A stretch of 31,128 nt of DNA from CAZOKH01 sp964580315. Its GTDB lineage: Bacteria; Chloroflexota; Anaerolineae; Anaerolineales; Anaerolineaceae. Within the stretch, counting starts at the first letter, position 1. Each line of letters opens with the position of its first letter. Of this stretch, positions 23,460 through 30,851 are shown one piece after another. Location of the stretch: NCBI GenBank assembly GCA_964580315.1, contig CAZOKH010000044.1, forward strand, positions 1-31,128. Reading direction: 5' to 3'. The notes beneath the pieces are model-generated. The model was given only the letters and a program-made list of their open reading frames with translations, had not been told where the DNA came from and made no database searches. The position numbers were made by a program, and so were the translations under genes.

Positions 23460-23849
23460 TTAGTGGTGTTGATGTTTCTCCGCCTCTTCTGCTTCTTCTT
23501 TGGTTTTGTGAATTGTCCCGTCCGGATGGTTGGGCGGCGCATATACTGTATATAGTTTCAAGGATTGGGTTTTTGAGATATTGATCACATTGTGGAAGGT
23601 GCCTGCCGGTACGACTACGGCATCGCCAGACTGCACCACATGTTCTTCGGTTTTATTGAAGACAAATTTAGCTTCGCCTTCTTCTATGCGAAAGAATTGA
23701 TCGACATCTGCATGAACTTCTTCACCAATATCTTCACCCGGTTGAAGGCACATAACCACCAGTTGACAATGTGTTCCTGTGAACAGCACCTGACGAAAAT
23801 ACTGATTATCAGAGGTTTGTTTCTCAATAGGACCAACGTATCCGGTCAT
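23460..23849 (-). CDS. Single-domain cupin protein
   Basis: A 129-residue cupin. Motif 1 is 'GEDIGEEVHADVDQFFRIEEGEAKFVF', where the usual second histidine of HxH is aspartate; motif 2 is 'GDAVVVPAGTFHNVIN' (G-x5-P-x-G-x2-H-x3-N), intact. The tail is rich in lysine, glutamate and histidine (ending EKHQHH). Such small cupins bind a metal and act as isomerases, oxygenases or sugar binders; the substrate is unknown. The ATG at 23849 has AAGGAGG 4 nt before it. It heads a two-gene operon with the Lcl_C-like gene. Confidence 0.88.
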   Translation of the reverse strand: MTGYVGPIEKQTSDNQYFRQVLFTGTHCQLVVMCLQPGEDIGEEVHADVDQFFRIEEGEAKFVFNKTEEHVVQSGDAVVVPAGTFHNVINISKTQSLKLYTVYAPPNHPDGTIHKTKEEAEEAEKHQHH

Positions 23850-23877
23850 AAATCCTCCTTTTCTTAACCTTGTTTTT

Positions 23878-23909
23878 ATTATACGGCACATGTGAAACGT
23901 CTTTATAAT
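23878..23909. promoter_or_regulatory. Divergent -10 boxes between cupin and 5'-nucleotidase genes
   Basis: In the 110-nt divergent spacer, TATAAT occurs on the minus strand (23883-23878, 28 nt before the cupin ATG) and on the plus strand (23904-23909, 50 nt before the nucleotidase ATG). Neither has a clear -35 box, so both calls rest on the -10 match and position. Confidence 0.35.
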
Positions 23910-23959
23910 GGATAAGGATCATTCCTATAAGATTCATGAAAACTTGATTGGAGAATAAT

Positions 23960-25654
23960 ATGTTCCGAAAACATAAACCTGCTTCACTGTTGTTGGTTAT
24001 GCTGGTTTTCCTGCTATCGGCGGGTTTTATCGTTCCCGCTGGTTTTTTGGCCGGTCAAGGCGCCCATGAAAATGTTGTGGTAACCGAGACGCCAACCGGT
24101 GTCACTTCCGGCGCTGCTGCAACCGTTGCAGCCACAGCCGCCAGCACACCTCCACTGGCGGAAGAGCAACCCAATTACACGCTGACCATTTTGCACACCA
24201 ATGACGTGCATGCCCACCACGCTCCCAATGGCGATGGAGACGGCGGGGCAGCCCTGGCTGCCAGCGTCATCAACCAGGTGCGGAGCGAGGCTGCTAACAC
24301 GCTGCTGCTCAGCGCCGGCGACACGTTCATGGGCACGCTGTTCTACGTGATGCATCACGGCATTGACAGCGCTGAATTGATGAACCTGGTGCAGTATGAT
24401 GTCATGACAATTGGCAACCACGAATTTGACGACGGCGACGGCAACCTGGCGCTGTTTATCGATGCCTTGAACTTCCCGGTTGTGGCGGCCAACGTCGATT
24501 TCTCAAAATCGACCGCCCTCAAGGGCAAAACAGCGCCTTTTGTGGTGATTGAAGAAGGCGGCGAGAAAATCGGGGTGATCGGCCTCGCCAACCCCGAAAC
24601 CCCCACGCTTTCACGCCCCGGCAGCGACCTGGTTTTCCTGCCAGACTCGGCACAGGTTGTTCAAAAATATGTGAAAGAATTGACCGACCAGGGAGTGAAC
24701 AAGATTATTGTCCTGTCACACCTGGGATATGGCAATGATTTGAAACTGGCACAGGCTGTCAGCGGTGTGGACATCGTCGTCGGCGGGCACACGCACACGC
24801 TGCTGGCAAACTATGACACGCGCGCCGATGATGCCTATCCCGTCGAGGTGGAGAACACCGAAGGCAAGACTGTACTGGTGGTGCAATCGGGTGAGAACCT
24901 GGAATATCTCGGCCGGCTGGACGTGGAATTTGACCCGGCTGGTGAACTGGTGGACTGGGGCGGTGATTCCATCTACCTGTCGCGTTACATCACCCCCGAC
25001 CCGCAGGTGCAAAAAAAGGTGGACGAACTGTTAGCCGCCACCAAACCATTGACCGAAAAGGTGATTGGCAAAAGCTCGGTGTACCTGGAAGGCGACCGCA
25101 AGGTGTGCCGCGTGCAGGAGTGCAACCTGGGCAACCTGATCACCGACGCCATGCGCGCTGAAACCGGCGTGCAGGTGGCGCTGGAGAATGGCGGCGGCAT
25201 TCGCGCCAGCATCGAACAGGGAGAAGTGACCCTGGGCGATGTGTTGAACGTGCTGCCGTTCGGCAACCTGGTCAGCACTTTCAAGCTCAGCGGAGCAGAT
25301 TTGCTGGCTGCGCTGGAAAACGGCGCCTCCAAGATGGAAGAGGTTGACGGGCGCTTCTTGCAGGTTTCGGGTCTGCGCTACGAGGTCGATCCATCCAAAC
25401 CGGCGGGCAGCCGCATTGTGAAGGTGGAAGTGCTGGACGCGCAGGGCAAATACCAGGCGCTGGATTTGAAAGCGATGTACAGCGTGGCGACCAATGACTT
25501 CATGCGCGGCGGCGGCGACGGTTATGCGATGCTGGCTGAAAAAGCCGTGGATGTCTATGATTTTGGCAGCCCGCTGGACCAGGTGCTGGCAGACTACATC
25601 ACCGGCAACACCCCGATCGACATCGGCGTGGAGGGACGCATTGTGGTTGATTAG
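23960..25654 (+). CDS. Secreted 5'-nucleotidase (UshA/YfkN family)
   Basis: A 564-residue exported metallophosphoesterase. A signal peptide (about residues 1-32) is followed by a threonine/alanine-rich linker (to about 70). The catalytic domain shows LHTNDVHAHH at 78-87, a GDTFMG loop, GNHEFD at 152-157, SHLGYG and GGHTHT at 275-280, the full two-metal set. The C-terminal 5'-nucleotidase domain has 'NLGNLITDAMRAETG', 'ENGGGIRASIEQGEVTLGDVLNVLPFGN' and 'VATNDFMRGGGDGY'. It hydrolyses nucleotides outside the cell to recover phosphate and nucleosides. The ATG at 23960 with GGAG 6 nt before it is preferred over an upstream TTG. It is one of only two plus-strand genes. Confidence 0.94.
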   Translation: MFRKHKPASLLLVMLVFLLSAGFIVPAGFLAGQGAHENVVVTETPTGVTSGAAATVAATAASTPPLAEEQPNYTLTILHTNDVHAHHAPNGDGDGGAALAASVINQVRSEAANTLLLSAGDTFMGTLFYVMHHGIDSAELMNLVQYDVMTIGNHEFDDGDGNLALFIDALNFPVVAANVDFSKSTALKGKTAPFVVIEEGGEKIGVIGLANPETPTLSRPGSDLVFLPDSAQVVQKYVKELTDQGVNKIIVLSHLGYGNDLKLAQAVSGVDIVVGGHTHTLLANYDTRADDAYPVEVENTEGKTVLVVQSGENLEYLGRLDVEFDPAGELVDWGGDSIYLSRYITPDPQVQKKVDELLAATKPLTEKVIGKSSVYLEGDRKVCRVQECNLGNLITDAMRAETGVQVALENGGGIRASIEQGEVTLGDVLNVLPFGNLVSTFKLSGADLLAALENGASKMEEVDGRFLQVSGLRYEVDPSKPAGSRIVKVEVLDAQGKYQALDLKAMYSVATNDFMRGGGDGYAMLAEKAVDVYDFGSPLDQVLADYITGNTPIDIGVEGRIVVD

Positions 25655-25670
25655 GAAATAAGATGAAGAA

Positions 25671-25697
25671 AGGGCGCGGTCATTTGGACCGCGCCCT
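25671..25697. terminator. Shared terminator between convergent genes
   Basis: AGGGCGCGGTC, loop ATTTG, GACCGCGCCCT: a perfect 11-bp stem, 16 nt past the nucleotidase stop and 5 nt past the end of the HigA-like gene. The minus-strand side is followed by a T-rich run (TTCTTCATCTTATTT), so it works best for the minus strand, and possibly both. Confidence 0.75.
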
Positions 25698-25702
25698 GAA
25701 AA

Positions 25703-26116
25703 TTAAAGCCGAACCTGTGGTTTGTTCTGTGAAGGGAGGGGGCGAGTTGAATTGTGAGATAGATTCCCCATGATCAAGTCAGCCGGAATACCCAGGCCAT
25801 GATGCAATCGTCGGATCATTTCCAACGATAAACCTCGCTTTCGATTCAGCACTTCTGAAACTCGTTCTTTACTGCCCAAAAATGGGATCAGGTCTGAACG
25901 ACTCAGGCCGCGACTTTCCATGTAATATTCCAGAACTTGCACGGGGTCATCTGGTTCGGGGATGGGGAAATGTTTCGCTTCGTAGGCTTCAACCAGTGTT
26001 ACTAATACATCCAACCGGTCGCCTTCAGGAGTACCGGGTTGAGAGTCGATCAATGTTTCGATTTCTTCCAGTGTTGCCTGATAATCAACATCACTGCGAA
26101 TGGGTTTTATATCCAT
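25703..26116 (-). CDS. HigA-type HTH (XRE) regulator without a HigB toxin
   Basis: A 137-residue protein of the HigA/'HTH-type antitoxin' family. The N-terminal part 'DYQATLEEIETLIDSQPGTPEGDRLDVLVTLVEAYEAKHFPIPEPDDPVQVLEYYMESRG' is the typical HigA lead-in; residues 72-117 are an XRE helix-turn-helix (SRSDLIPFLGSKERVSEVLNRKRGLSLEMIRRLHHGLGIPAD). HigA antitoxins usually follow a HigB ribonuclease of about 100 residues. Here the upstream neighbour, 11 nt away on the same strand, is a flavoprotein, and downstream is a terminator, so the toxin is absent. It may be a retained solitary regulator. Confidence 0.88.
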   Translation of the reverse strand: MDIKPIRSDVDYQATLEEIETLIDSQPGTPEGDRLDVLVTLVEAYEAKHFPIPEPDDPVQVLEYYMESRGLSRSDLIPFLGSKERVSEVLNRKRGLSLEMIRRLHHGLGIPADLIMGNLSHNSTRPLPSQNKPQVRL

Positions 26117-26127
26117 TTTTCCCCAAT

Positions 26128-27348
26128 CTATATTTCTCCGGCTGCTGCTCTACCGGCCAGCGCGCCGCTGCTGAAGGCAAATTGCAGGTTGTAGCCGCCG
26201 CAGGGACCCACCACGTCCAGCGTTTCGCCGGTCAGAAACAGGTTTTTCACCCGCAGCGACTCCAGCGTGCGCGGGTGGACCTCGTTCACCGGCACGCCCC
26301 CGGCGGACACCTGGCAGTATTCAAATCCGCGCACGTCTTTCACCGCCAGGCGGGTGTCGTGCAGGCGTAGCATCAACCGCTGCAGCGCGTCATCATCCAC
26401 CTGGCTGAGCGGGGTGTCTTCCGGCAGGCGGGCGTTTTTAAGGTAAACTGCGCTCACTTTGGGCGGGAAGAAGGCATCCAAAAACACACGCACGGGCATG
26501 TCGCTGCCGCGTTTTTGCTCCAGCAGATGGTCAAAATCCTCCTGAACATATTCCAGCAGGTTGAGCGACAGTTCCAGCCCGGCGCCGGGATTGGCCGACA
26601 CATGATGGCTGATATCCATCACCGCCGGGCCGTTGAGCCCCCATTCGGTGAAGATGAGGTTGCCGCGGGCGGCTGCCAGTTGCCTCGAACCCTGCCACAG
26701 GCTGGCGCCCACATTCAGGCGCATGCCCTGCAGCGCCCGCAGGCTGCCCAGGGTTGCCACCAGCGGCGCCAGGGCGGGGCGTTTGGGCAGAACCGTGTGC
26801 CCCAGGCGCTCCAGCACGGGGAACAACTCGCCGCGCGAACCCAGTGCAGGATAGGCCGTGCCGCCGGCTGAAAGGATCACCCGCTCAAAGGGCTGTTCCT
26901 GCTCATTTTCGTTGTGAACATAACGGACGACAAAGCCCTTCCCGCTGGCGCGCAATGAAGTGACCTGCGCCTGGCAAACCACCTGCACGCCAGCCAGTTG
27001 CAGCGCGCTGGAGAAGGCTTCGACCACCGACTGCGCCGAATTGGACAGGGGGTAATACCAGCCGTCAGCAGTCTTTTGAACCGGGATACCGATGGATGAG
27101 AGCATGGCCAGCAGGTCGCGCACGCCAAAGGCTTGCAGCAGGGTTTTCATCCAGGCCGGGTCGGCGCAGGCGTATTTGGCTGCTTTGACAGCTTCATTGG
27201 TGATGTTGCAGCGCCCGCTGCCGGTCACCAGCAGTTTGCGCCCCACGCTCTCGTTGCGCTCAAACAGGGTCACCGCCGCCCCGTTCCAGGCAGCCTGGAG
27301 GGCGGCTGCCATGCCTGATGCGCCGGCGCCGATAATTGCGATGGTCAT
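26128..27348 (-). CDS. HI0933/YhiN-family FAD-dependent oxidoreductase
   Basis: A 406-residue flavoprotein. The N-terminus has the FAD motif IIGAGASGMAAA (GxGxxG at 7-12), followed by the family hallmark 'GRKLLVTGSGRCNITNEA', 'GGTAYPALGSRGE', 'FTEWGLNGPAVMDIS' and the C-terminal 'QVSAGGVPVNEV...GLFLTGETLDVVGPCGGYNLQFAFSSG' type segment. Members include BaiN-like enzymes acting on bile-acid or other hydrophobic double bonds; most are uncharacterised. I chose the ATG at 27348, where the motif begins, because the longer frame has no homology. A TATAAT box lies 6 nt before that ATG, hinting at a leaderless message. The HigA-like gene follows by 11 nt. Confidence 0.92.
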   Translation of the reverse strand: MTIAIIGAGASGMAAALQAAWNGAAVTLFERNESVGRKLLVTGSGRCNITNEAVKAAKYACADPAWMKTLLQAFGVRDLLAMLSSIGIPVQKTADGWYYPLSNSAQSVVEAFSSALQLAGVQVVCQAQVTSLRASGKGFVVRYVHNENEQEQPFERVILSAGGTAYPALGSRGELFPVLERLGHTVLPKRPALAPLVATLGSLRALQGMRLNVGASLWQGSRQLAAARGNLIFTEWGLNGPAVMDISHHVSANPGAGLELSLNLLEYVQEDFDHLLEQKRGSDMPVRVFLDAFFPPKVSAVYLKNARLPEDTPLSQVDDDALQRLMLRLHDTRLAVKDVRGFEYCQVSAGGVPVNEVHPRTLESLRVKNLFLTGETLDVVGPCGGYNLQFAFSSGALAGRAAAGEI

Positions 27349-27354
27349 GGGGTA

Positions 27355-27360
27355 ATTATA
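27355..27360 (-). promoter_or_regulatory. Possible -10 box of a leaderless transcript
   Basis: TATAAT on the minus strand (27360-27355), separated from the ATG at 27348 by TACCCC only. That places the start base on the A of the ATG. There is no ribosome binding site. No clear -35 box is present. Confidence 0.35.
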
Positions 27361-27402
27361 CCTGTGGTCGAATGGAGAAGATTTTCCATCAGTGAAAGCA
27401 GC

Positions 27403-27559
27403 TGTAGGTTGGGTTGAGAGCGCAACTTTCAATCCATTTCAACCATCTTTTGCGCTCGAAACCCAACTCACCGACAATGTAACCAACCATCGTTGGGTTT
27501 CGGGCGTGCTAAGCCTGTTTTACCAATCCATCTGCCATTCGCCCTCAACCCAACCTACA
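27403..27559. repeat. Palindromic MITE-like element with 16-bp inverted ends
   Basis: TGTAGGTTGGGTTGAG (27403-27418) and CTCAACCCAACCTACA (27544-27559) are perfect inverted ends. An inner pair GAAACCCAAC (27458-27467) / GTTGGGTTTC (27492-27501) forms a second stem. The 'TGTAGGTTGGGTTGAG...GAAACCCAAC' theme is a widespread intergenic palindrome of environmental bacteria, known from memory. There is no reading frame. It marks the start of the AT-rich island. Confidence 0.75.
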
Positions 27560-27783
27560 ACTACAACACAGCTTTGTCGTTTCGAACCCCGATTCATTCC
27601 ATAAGATAAGATGTGGGAGTTACAAAGGGGTGAGAAACCCTGGCGCCAGGTCGGCAGTTCCCAGCGTCTAGTGCATGCAATGGTGGCAATCGACATGAAA
27701 TATCAGAATAATTTCTTATATATTGACACCGCTACAAACTCAACTAATTTTTGACAATCATCAATCAGATTATAAGCAATATA
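27560..27783. other. Non-coding edge of the accessory island with a small foldable core
   Basis: No gene is found in these 224 nt. At 27614-27663 TGGGA and TCCCA could pair around a 12-bp perfect palindrome CCTGGCGCCAGG (27639-27650). This is a structured patch, but it does not fit a tRNA or a riboswitch I know. From about 27680 the sequence becomes visibly AT-rich. Confidence 0.4.
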
Positions 27784-28449
27784 TTAAACTTCAATCTCAC
27801 TCCAAGTGTCAATTGCGCCATCTATTATTATGGGATCTTGACAGTTGGCTGCAGTAGATAATGTGTATGACATGCTACACACCGCATTACGCCATTTTTC
27901 AGCATTTTTAATACTACAAAGTTTCTCCCAATCAGTTGTAAGTTCAGGAACTTTATTAATCATTGGAAAGCCATTTTTATCAATTTCACTTGGCTTAATT
28001 GTTGACGAAAAATGATTTGACGATTTCGCATGGACCAAATCATCTCTAAACTTAAAGATTATTGAAAAATACTGGAAAGGAGATGAATTTAAATTTATCT
28101 CTAAGTCGGACAATTTGGCAATCATGTTCAGTTTTTCTTTAGGCGTTAAGACACGTTCTACTTCTTCCCAGTTGTTAAACTCATTATTATTCTCTTGGAG
28201 TTTCTGTACACGTTTTTTATCCAAACAACGCTCTATCTCTTCCTTGTTCTTGAAAAGTTGCATTCCTAGATAATTCAAAGCGGCTTCCATTGTTAATGCA
28301 CACATCAATTGAGCCGTAATAATTTCTAATTGTTGGTATCGTTCTCCAGCCTTTGCGCGGTTATAAGCACATTTGCCTATTTGATTCAAGGTAAAAGCAG
28401 GATTAGATTCGCGAGCGGCTTGATACTTTTTATATTTTTTAGTTTCCAT
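27784..28449 (-). CDS. HEPN-like hypothetical protein 1
   Basis: A 221-residue, mostly helical, AT-rich-encoded protein that I do not recognise by name. Residues 128-145 read FSIIFKFRDDLVHAK, with R135 and H140 spaced as Rx4H, the HEPN-domain active-site pattern (R, a polar residue, then H on a helix) found in RNases of abortive infection, toxin-antitoxin and CRISPR systems. An earlier helix (RAKAGERYQQLEIITAQLMCALTMEAALNYLG) would be the other half of the four-helix bundle. No ribosome binding site is clear. A structured 209-nt spacer separates it from the preceding HEPN-like gene. The RNase role is inference. Confidence 0.65.
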   Translation of the reverse strand: METKKYKKYQAARESNPAFTLNQIGKCAYNRAKAGERYQQLEIITAQLMCALTMEAALNYLGMQLFKNKEEIERCLDKKRVQKLQENNNEFNNWEEVERVLTPKEKLNMIAKLSDLEINLNSSPFQYFSIIFKFRDDLVHAKSSNHFSSTIKPSEIDKNGFPMINKVPELTTDWEKLCSIKNAEKWRNAVCSMSYTLSTAANCQDPIIIDGAIDTWSEIEV

Positions 28450-28658
28450 AAGATGTTTTTAAATTTACAAAATAAGTTACCTAACGGTTTGTGTTACCGG
28501 CAAGTGCGGAACCTGACGGACAAAACCATAAGACGTCGAAGCGTAGCGAAGGTGTGCAAGAAGTGTTAAGCCGGTTTTGATCGCGGAAGCAAAACTTAAA
28601 TTTACCGGGACGGCTTTAGCAATCGTCCTTGGTTTTTGACAGATAAATAAATATTGGA
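28450..28658. other. Structured spacer between the two HEPN-like genes (attC-like boxes)
   Basis: ACCTAAC (28479-28485) and GTTAAGC (28565-28571) match the outer boxes RYYYAAC and GTTRRRY of integron attC sites, 93 nt apart overall, at the 3' end of the upstream gene as in a cassette. Convincing inner L-boxes are not seen. A hairpin GGACG/CGTCC (28608-28612, 28624-28628) and an imperfect long-range pairing of about 28514-28535 with 28624-28642 are also present. The stretch is richer in G+C than the genes around it. Confidence 0.35.
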
Positions 28659-29240
28659 CTATTCCCAAGTATATGAATTGATTATTCCTTGAATGATTCT
28701 GTGCGCAGAAAGGAGTGTGGAATCCGATAAATTTATTCTGTAAAGATTCCCGTTACTGGCAGTAACCTCTAAACCTGTTTCATTGATAAATGAGCCAAGT
28801 GAAATGAGGTTGGTTGGAATTTCCTTTTTATTTTTACCAACCCCCCTGCTGCGATCTTCAATATGTGCAAGAGAATCTCTGATATATTTGAGATGACCAA
28901 AAACGGTTTCATATTCCGATATTAAGACTAGCACAGCATCAGGGGGACTGAGATATAACTTTAATGCGTTCAATAACTTCGAAATTGCATCAAGAGAGAA
29001 TACAAACGATGTGGCATAAATGCCATTGAGGCATCTCTCATATTTAGATTGGTTATGTAACTGCTTAGCATAGTCTCTAGTAATTGGTTTGAACATCGCG
29101 AAAGATGAAACCGCGCTAACAAGCTCAGAATCCACAGAAGAAATAATAATAGATGTCCTGTTTGCCCAGTCTCGATCTTTCCCAGCAATCCAGTGGCCAG
29201 GATAGGTCAAATCAAATTTCTGCAATTCGATTATGTTCAT
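28659..29240 (-). CDS. HEPN-like hypothetical protein 2
   Basis: A 193-residue helical protein that I do not recognise. Residues 111-130 contain 'FGHLKYIRDSLAHIEDR', with R121 and H126 in the Rx4H spacing of HEPN domains, preceded by a helix 'CLNGIYATSFVFSLDAISKLLNAL' suited to a four-helix bundle. It is not similar in sequence to the neighbouring HEPN-like protein outside this motif. AGGA lies 4 nt before the ATG. It is first in transcription order, and no MNT nucleotidyltransferase, HigA-like or other antitoxin gene is next to it. Function as a ribonuclease or abortive-infection effector is a hypothesis. Confidence 0.65.
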   Translation of the reverse strand: MNIIELQKFDLTYPGHWIAGKDRDWANRTSIIISSVDSELVSAVSSFAMFKPITRDYAKQLHNQSKYERCLNGIYATSFVFSLDAISKLLNALKLYLSPPDAVLVLISEYETVFGHLKYIRDSLAHIEDRSRGVGKNKKEIPTNLISLGSFINETGLEVTASNGNLYRINLSDSTLLSAHRIIQGIINSYTWE

Positions 29241-29522
29241 TTTTCCTAGGCCTTATTATTAATAATGCGGATTCGTGATGCGCTGCAAATTTAATTATAC
29301 ACTCAGTGTTTCTGAGGAATTTTCTTGCACATTGCCTCAAAATCAATGTGACATAAATAATGAACAGTGGTTTATAAAAATGTTACCCTAATGTGGAAAC
29401 GAGCGCCCCGGAATGATCGCGCGAAAAATCTTCCAGTCGTTTTGGATTCCGGATGTTTTGAAGGATAATATTTCCATAGTAGCTTTCCGCTTTTTAACCC
29501 AGAATCAAACAGGAGAGGCACA
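29241..29522. other. Divergent intergenic region
   Basis: 282 nt between the start of HEPN-like gene 2 (minus) and the HD-GYP gene (plus). AT-rich on the island side. I see no reliable promoter pair, RNA or repeat; it presumably holds both promoters. Confidence 0.4.
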
Positions 29523-30812
29523 ATGGAAGTTCATTCTCCGGGGGCGACCACGACCTTCGACCTGGTGCTGTGCCTGGCGCAGGCGGTTGACCTGGTCAGT
29601 CCGCTGGTGGCTGACCATCACAGGCGTGTGGCGCAAATTGCCTACAGCCTGGGGCGGCAGATGAAGCTGCCTGAGGACGACCTGGTGGACCTGGTGATTG
29701 CCGCCGCGCTGCACGATGTGGGCGGCCTCACCCGCACCGATCGCCTGGACGCGCTCGATTTTGAATATCAAGATCCGTACGGTCATGCGGTGATGGGCTA
29801 TTTGCTGTTGAAACCGTTTGCTCCATTTGAAAAATCAGCACAGATGGTGCGCTTTCATCATGTGGAGTGGCGCAACGGCGCCGGCGCTCAACTGGACGGC
29901 GTGCCTGTGCCAACCGGCAGCCATTTGCTGCACCTGGCCGACCGGGTGGCCGTGCTGATCGACCCGCAGAGAGACGTGCTGGAGCAGGCGGGCGACATTG
30001 TGGAAAAGATCAACGCCCAGACAGGTGAGCGTTTTGTGCCGCAGCAGGTCGAGGCATTCGAAGCCCTGGCGCAAAAAGAGGCCTTCTGGCTGGACGCGGC
30101 CTTCCTGCAGGATTTGCATTATTTGAACAGGAACTTGCAATGGCGCGCGCTTGAAATTGGCAGCGAGCACTTGCTGGGGTTGGGTAACCTCTTCAGGCGG
30201 GTGATCGATTTTCGCAGCCGGTTCACCGCCGGGCATTCGGCGGGGGTGGCTGCCACAGCCGAAGCCCTGGCGCGGTTGTGCGGTTTTTCTGAGGAGGATT
30301 GCCGTATGATGCACCTGGCCGGGCTGCTGCACGACCTGGGCAAACTGGCTGTTCCGGCGGAAATACTGGAAAAACCCGATAAATTAACCAAAGAAGAGTA
30401 TGCCGTGATGCGCCGGCACACCTACTATACCTATCATATTTTGGAACCCCTGAAAATGCTGAATTCGGTGACTCAATGGGGGGCTTTCCATCACGAACGC
30501 ATGGACGGACAGGGTTATCCTTTTCATCTTCAAGAGGCGGAACTGTCGCTGGGCTCGCGCATTGTATCGGTGGCTGATGTTTTCACCGCCCTGACGGAAG
30601 ATCGTCCCTATCGCAAAGGGTTGGGCAACAGCGTGGCGCTGCGGATTTTGACCGAGGCCTCAAAGCGCCGCCAGGTGGACGGTGAACTGGTGGCGGTGGT
30701 GCGCGAGCATTTTGATGAGCTTAATCAAATTCGCATCGATGCCCGGCAGGCAGCCCGCGATGAATACCATCAGTTTATTGAAACAGCCGCACAGTTGACC
30801 CACAAAGAATAA
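29523..30812 (+). CDS. Tandem HD / HD-GYP domain phosphohydrolase
   Basis: A 429-residue soluble protein with two HD modules. The N-terminal HD domain has HRRVAQIA, LHDVGG (H64-D65), FHHVEW and 'HLADRVAVL'. The C-terminal one is an HD-GYP domain: HSAGVA, LLHDLGKLAVP (H270-D271), 'RRHTYYTYHIL', and HHERMDGQGYP at 323-333, the full HHExxDGxGYP signature. HD-GYP proteins break down c-di-GMP; the first HD may be a regulatory or second catalytic site. There is no receiver or membrane segment. AGGAG lies 7 nt before the ATG. It is on the plus strand, divergent from the HEPN island, and it complements the cyclase at 16749-18665. Confidence 0.92.
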   Translation: MEVHSPGATTTFDLVLCLAQAVDLVSPLVADHHRRVAQIAYSLGRQMKLPEDDLVDLVIAAALHDVGGLTRTDRLDALDFEYQDPYGHAVMGYLLLKPFAPFEKSAQMVRFHHVEWRNGAGAQLDGVPVPTGSHLLHLADRVAVLIDPQRDVLEQAGDIVEKINAQTGERFVPQQVEAFEALAQKEAFWLDAAFLQDLHYLNRNLQWRALEIGSEHLLGLGNLFRRVIDFRSRFTAGHSAGVAATAEALARLCGFSEEDCRMMHLAGLLHDLGKLAVPAEILEKPDKLTKEEYAVMRRHTYYTYHILEPLKMLNSVTQWGAFHHERMDGQGYPFHLQEAELSLGSRIVSVADVFTALTEDRPYRKGLGNSVALRILTEASKRRQVDGELVAVVREHFDELNQIRIDARQAARDEYHQFIETAAQLTHKE

Positions 30813-30851
30813 TGTGGATTCGTTTCTCATTCTCAGGCCGGTTTTGCCGGT

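Noticed and set aside
25703..27348. Toxin-antitoxin pair made of the HigA-like gene and its neighbour
   Set aside because: The upstream partner is a 406-residue HI0933-type flavoprotein, not a HigB ribonuclease.
27614..27663. Possible tRNA or riboswitch in the island border
   Set aside because: Outer stem is only 5 bp, no anticodon or T-arm pattern, and no riboswitch consensus; the palindrome CCTGGCGCCAGG alone is not enough.
30831..30851. GC-rich CCGG-TTTTG-CCGG hairpin between the convergent last two genes
   Set aside because: The stem is only 4 bp and there is no T-tract, too weak to call a terminator.
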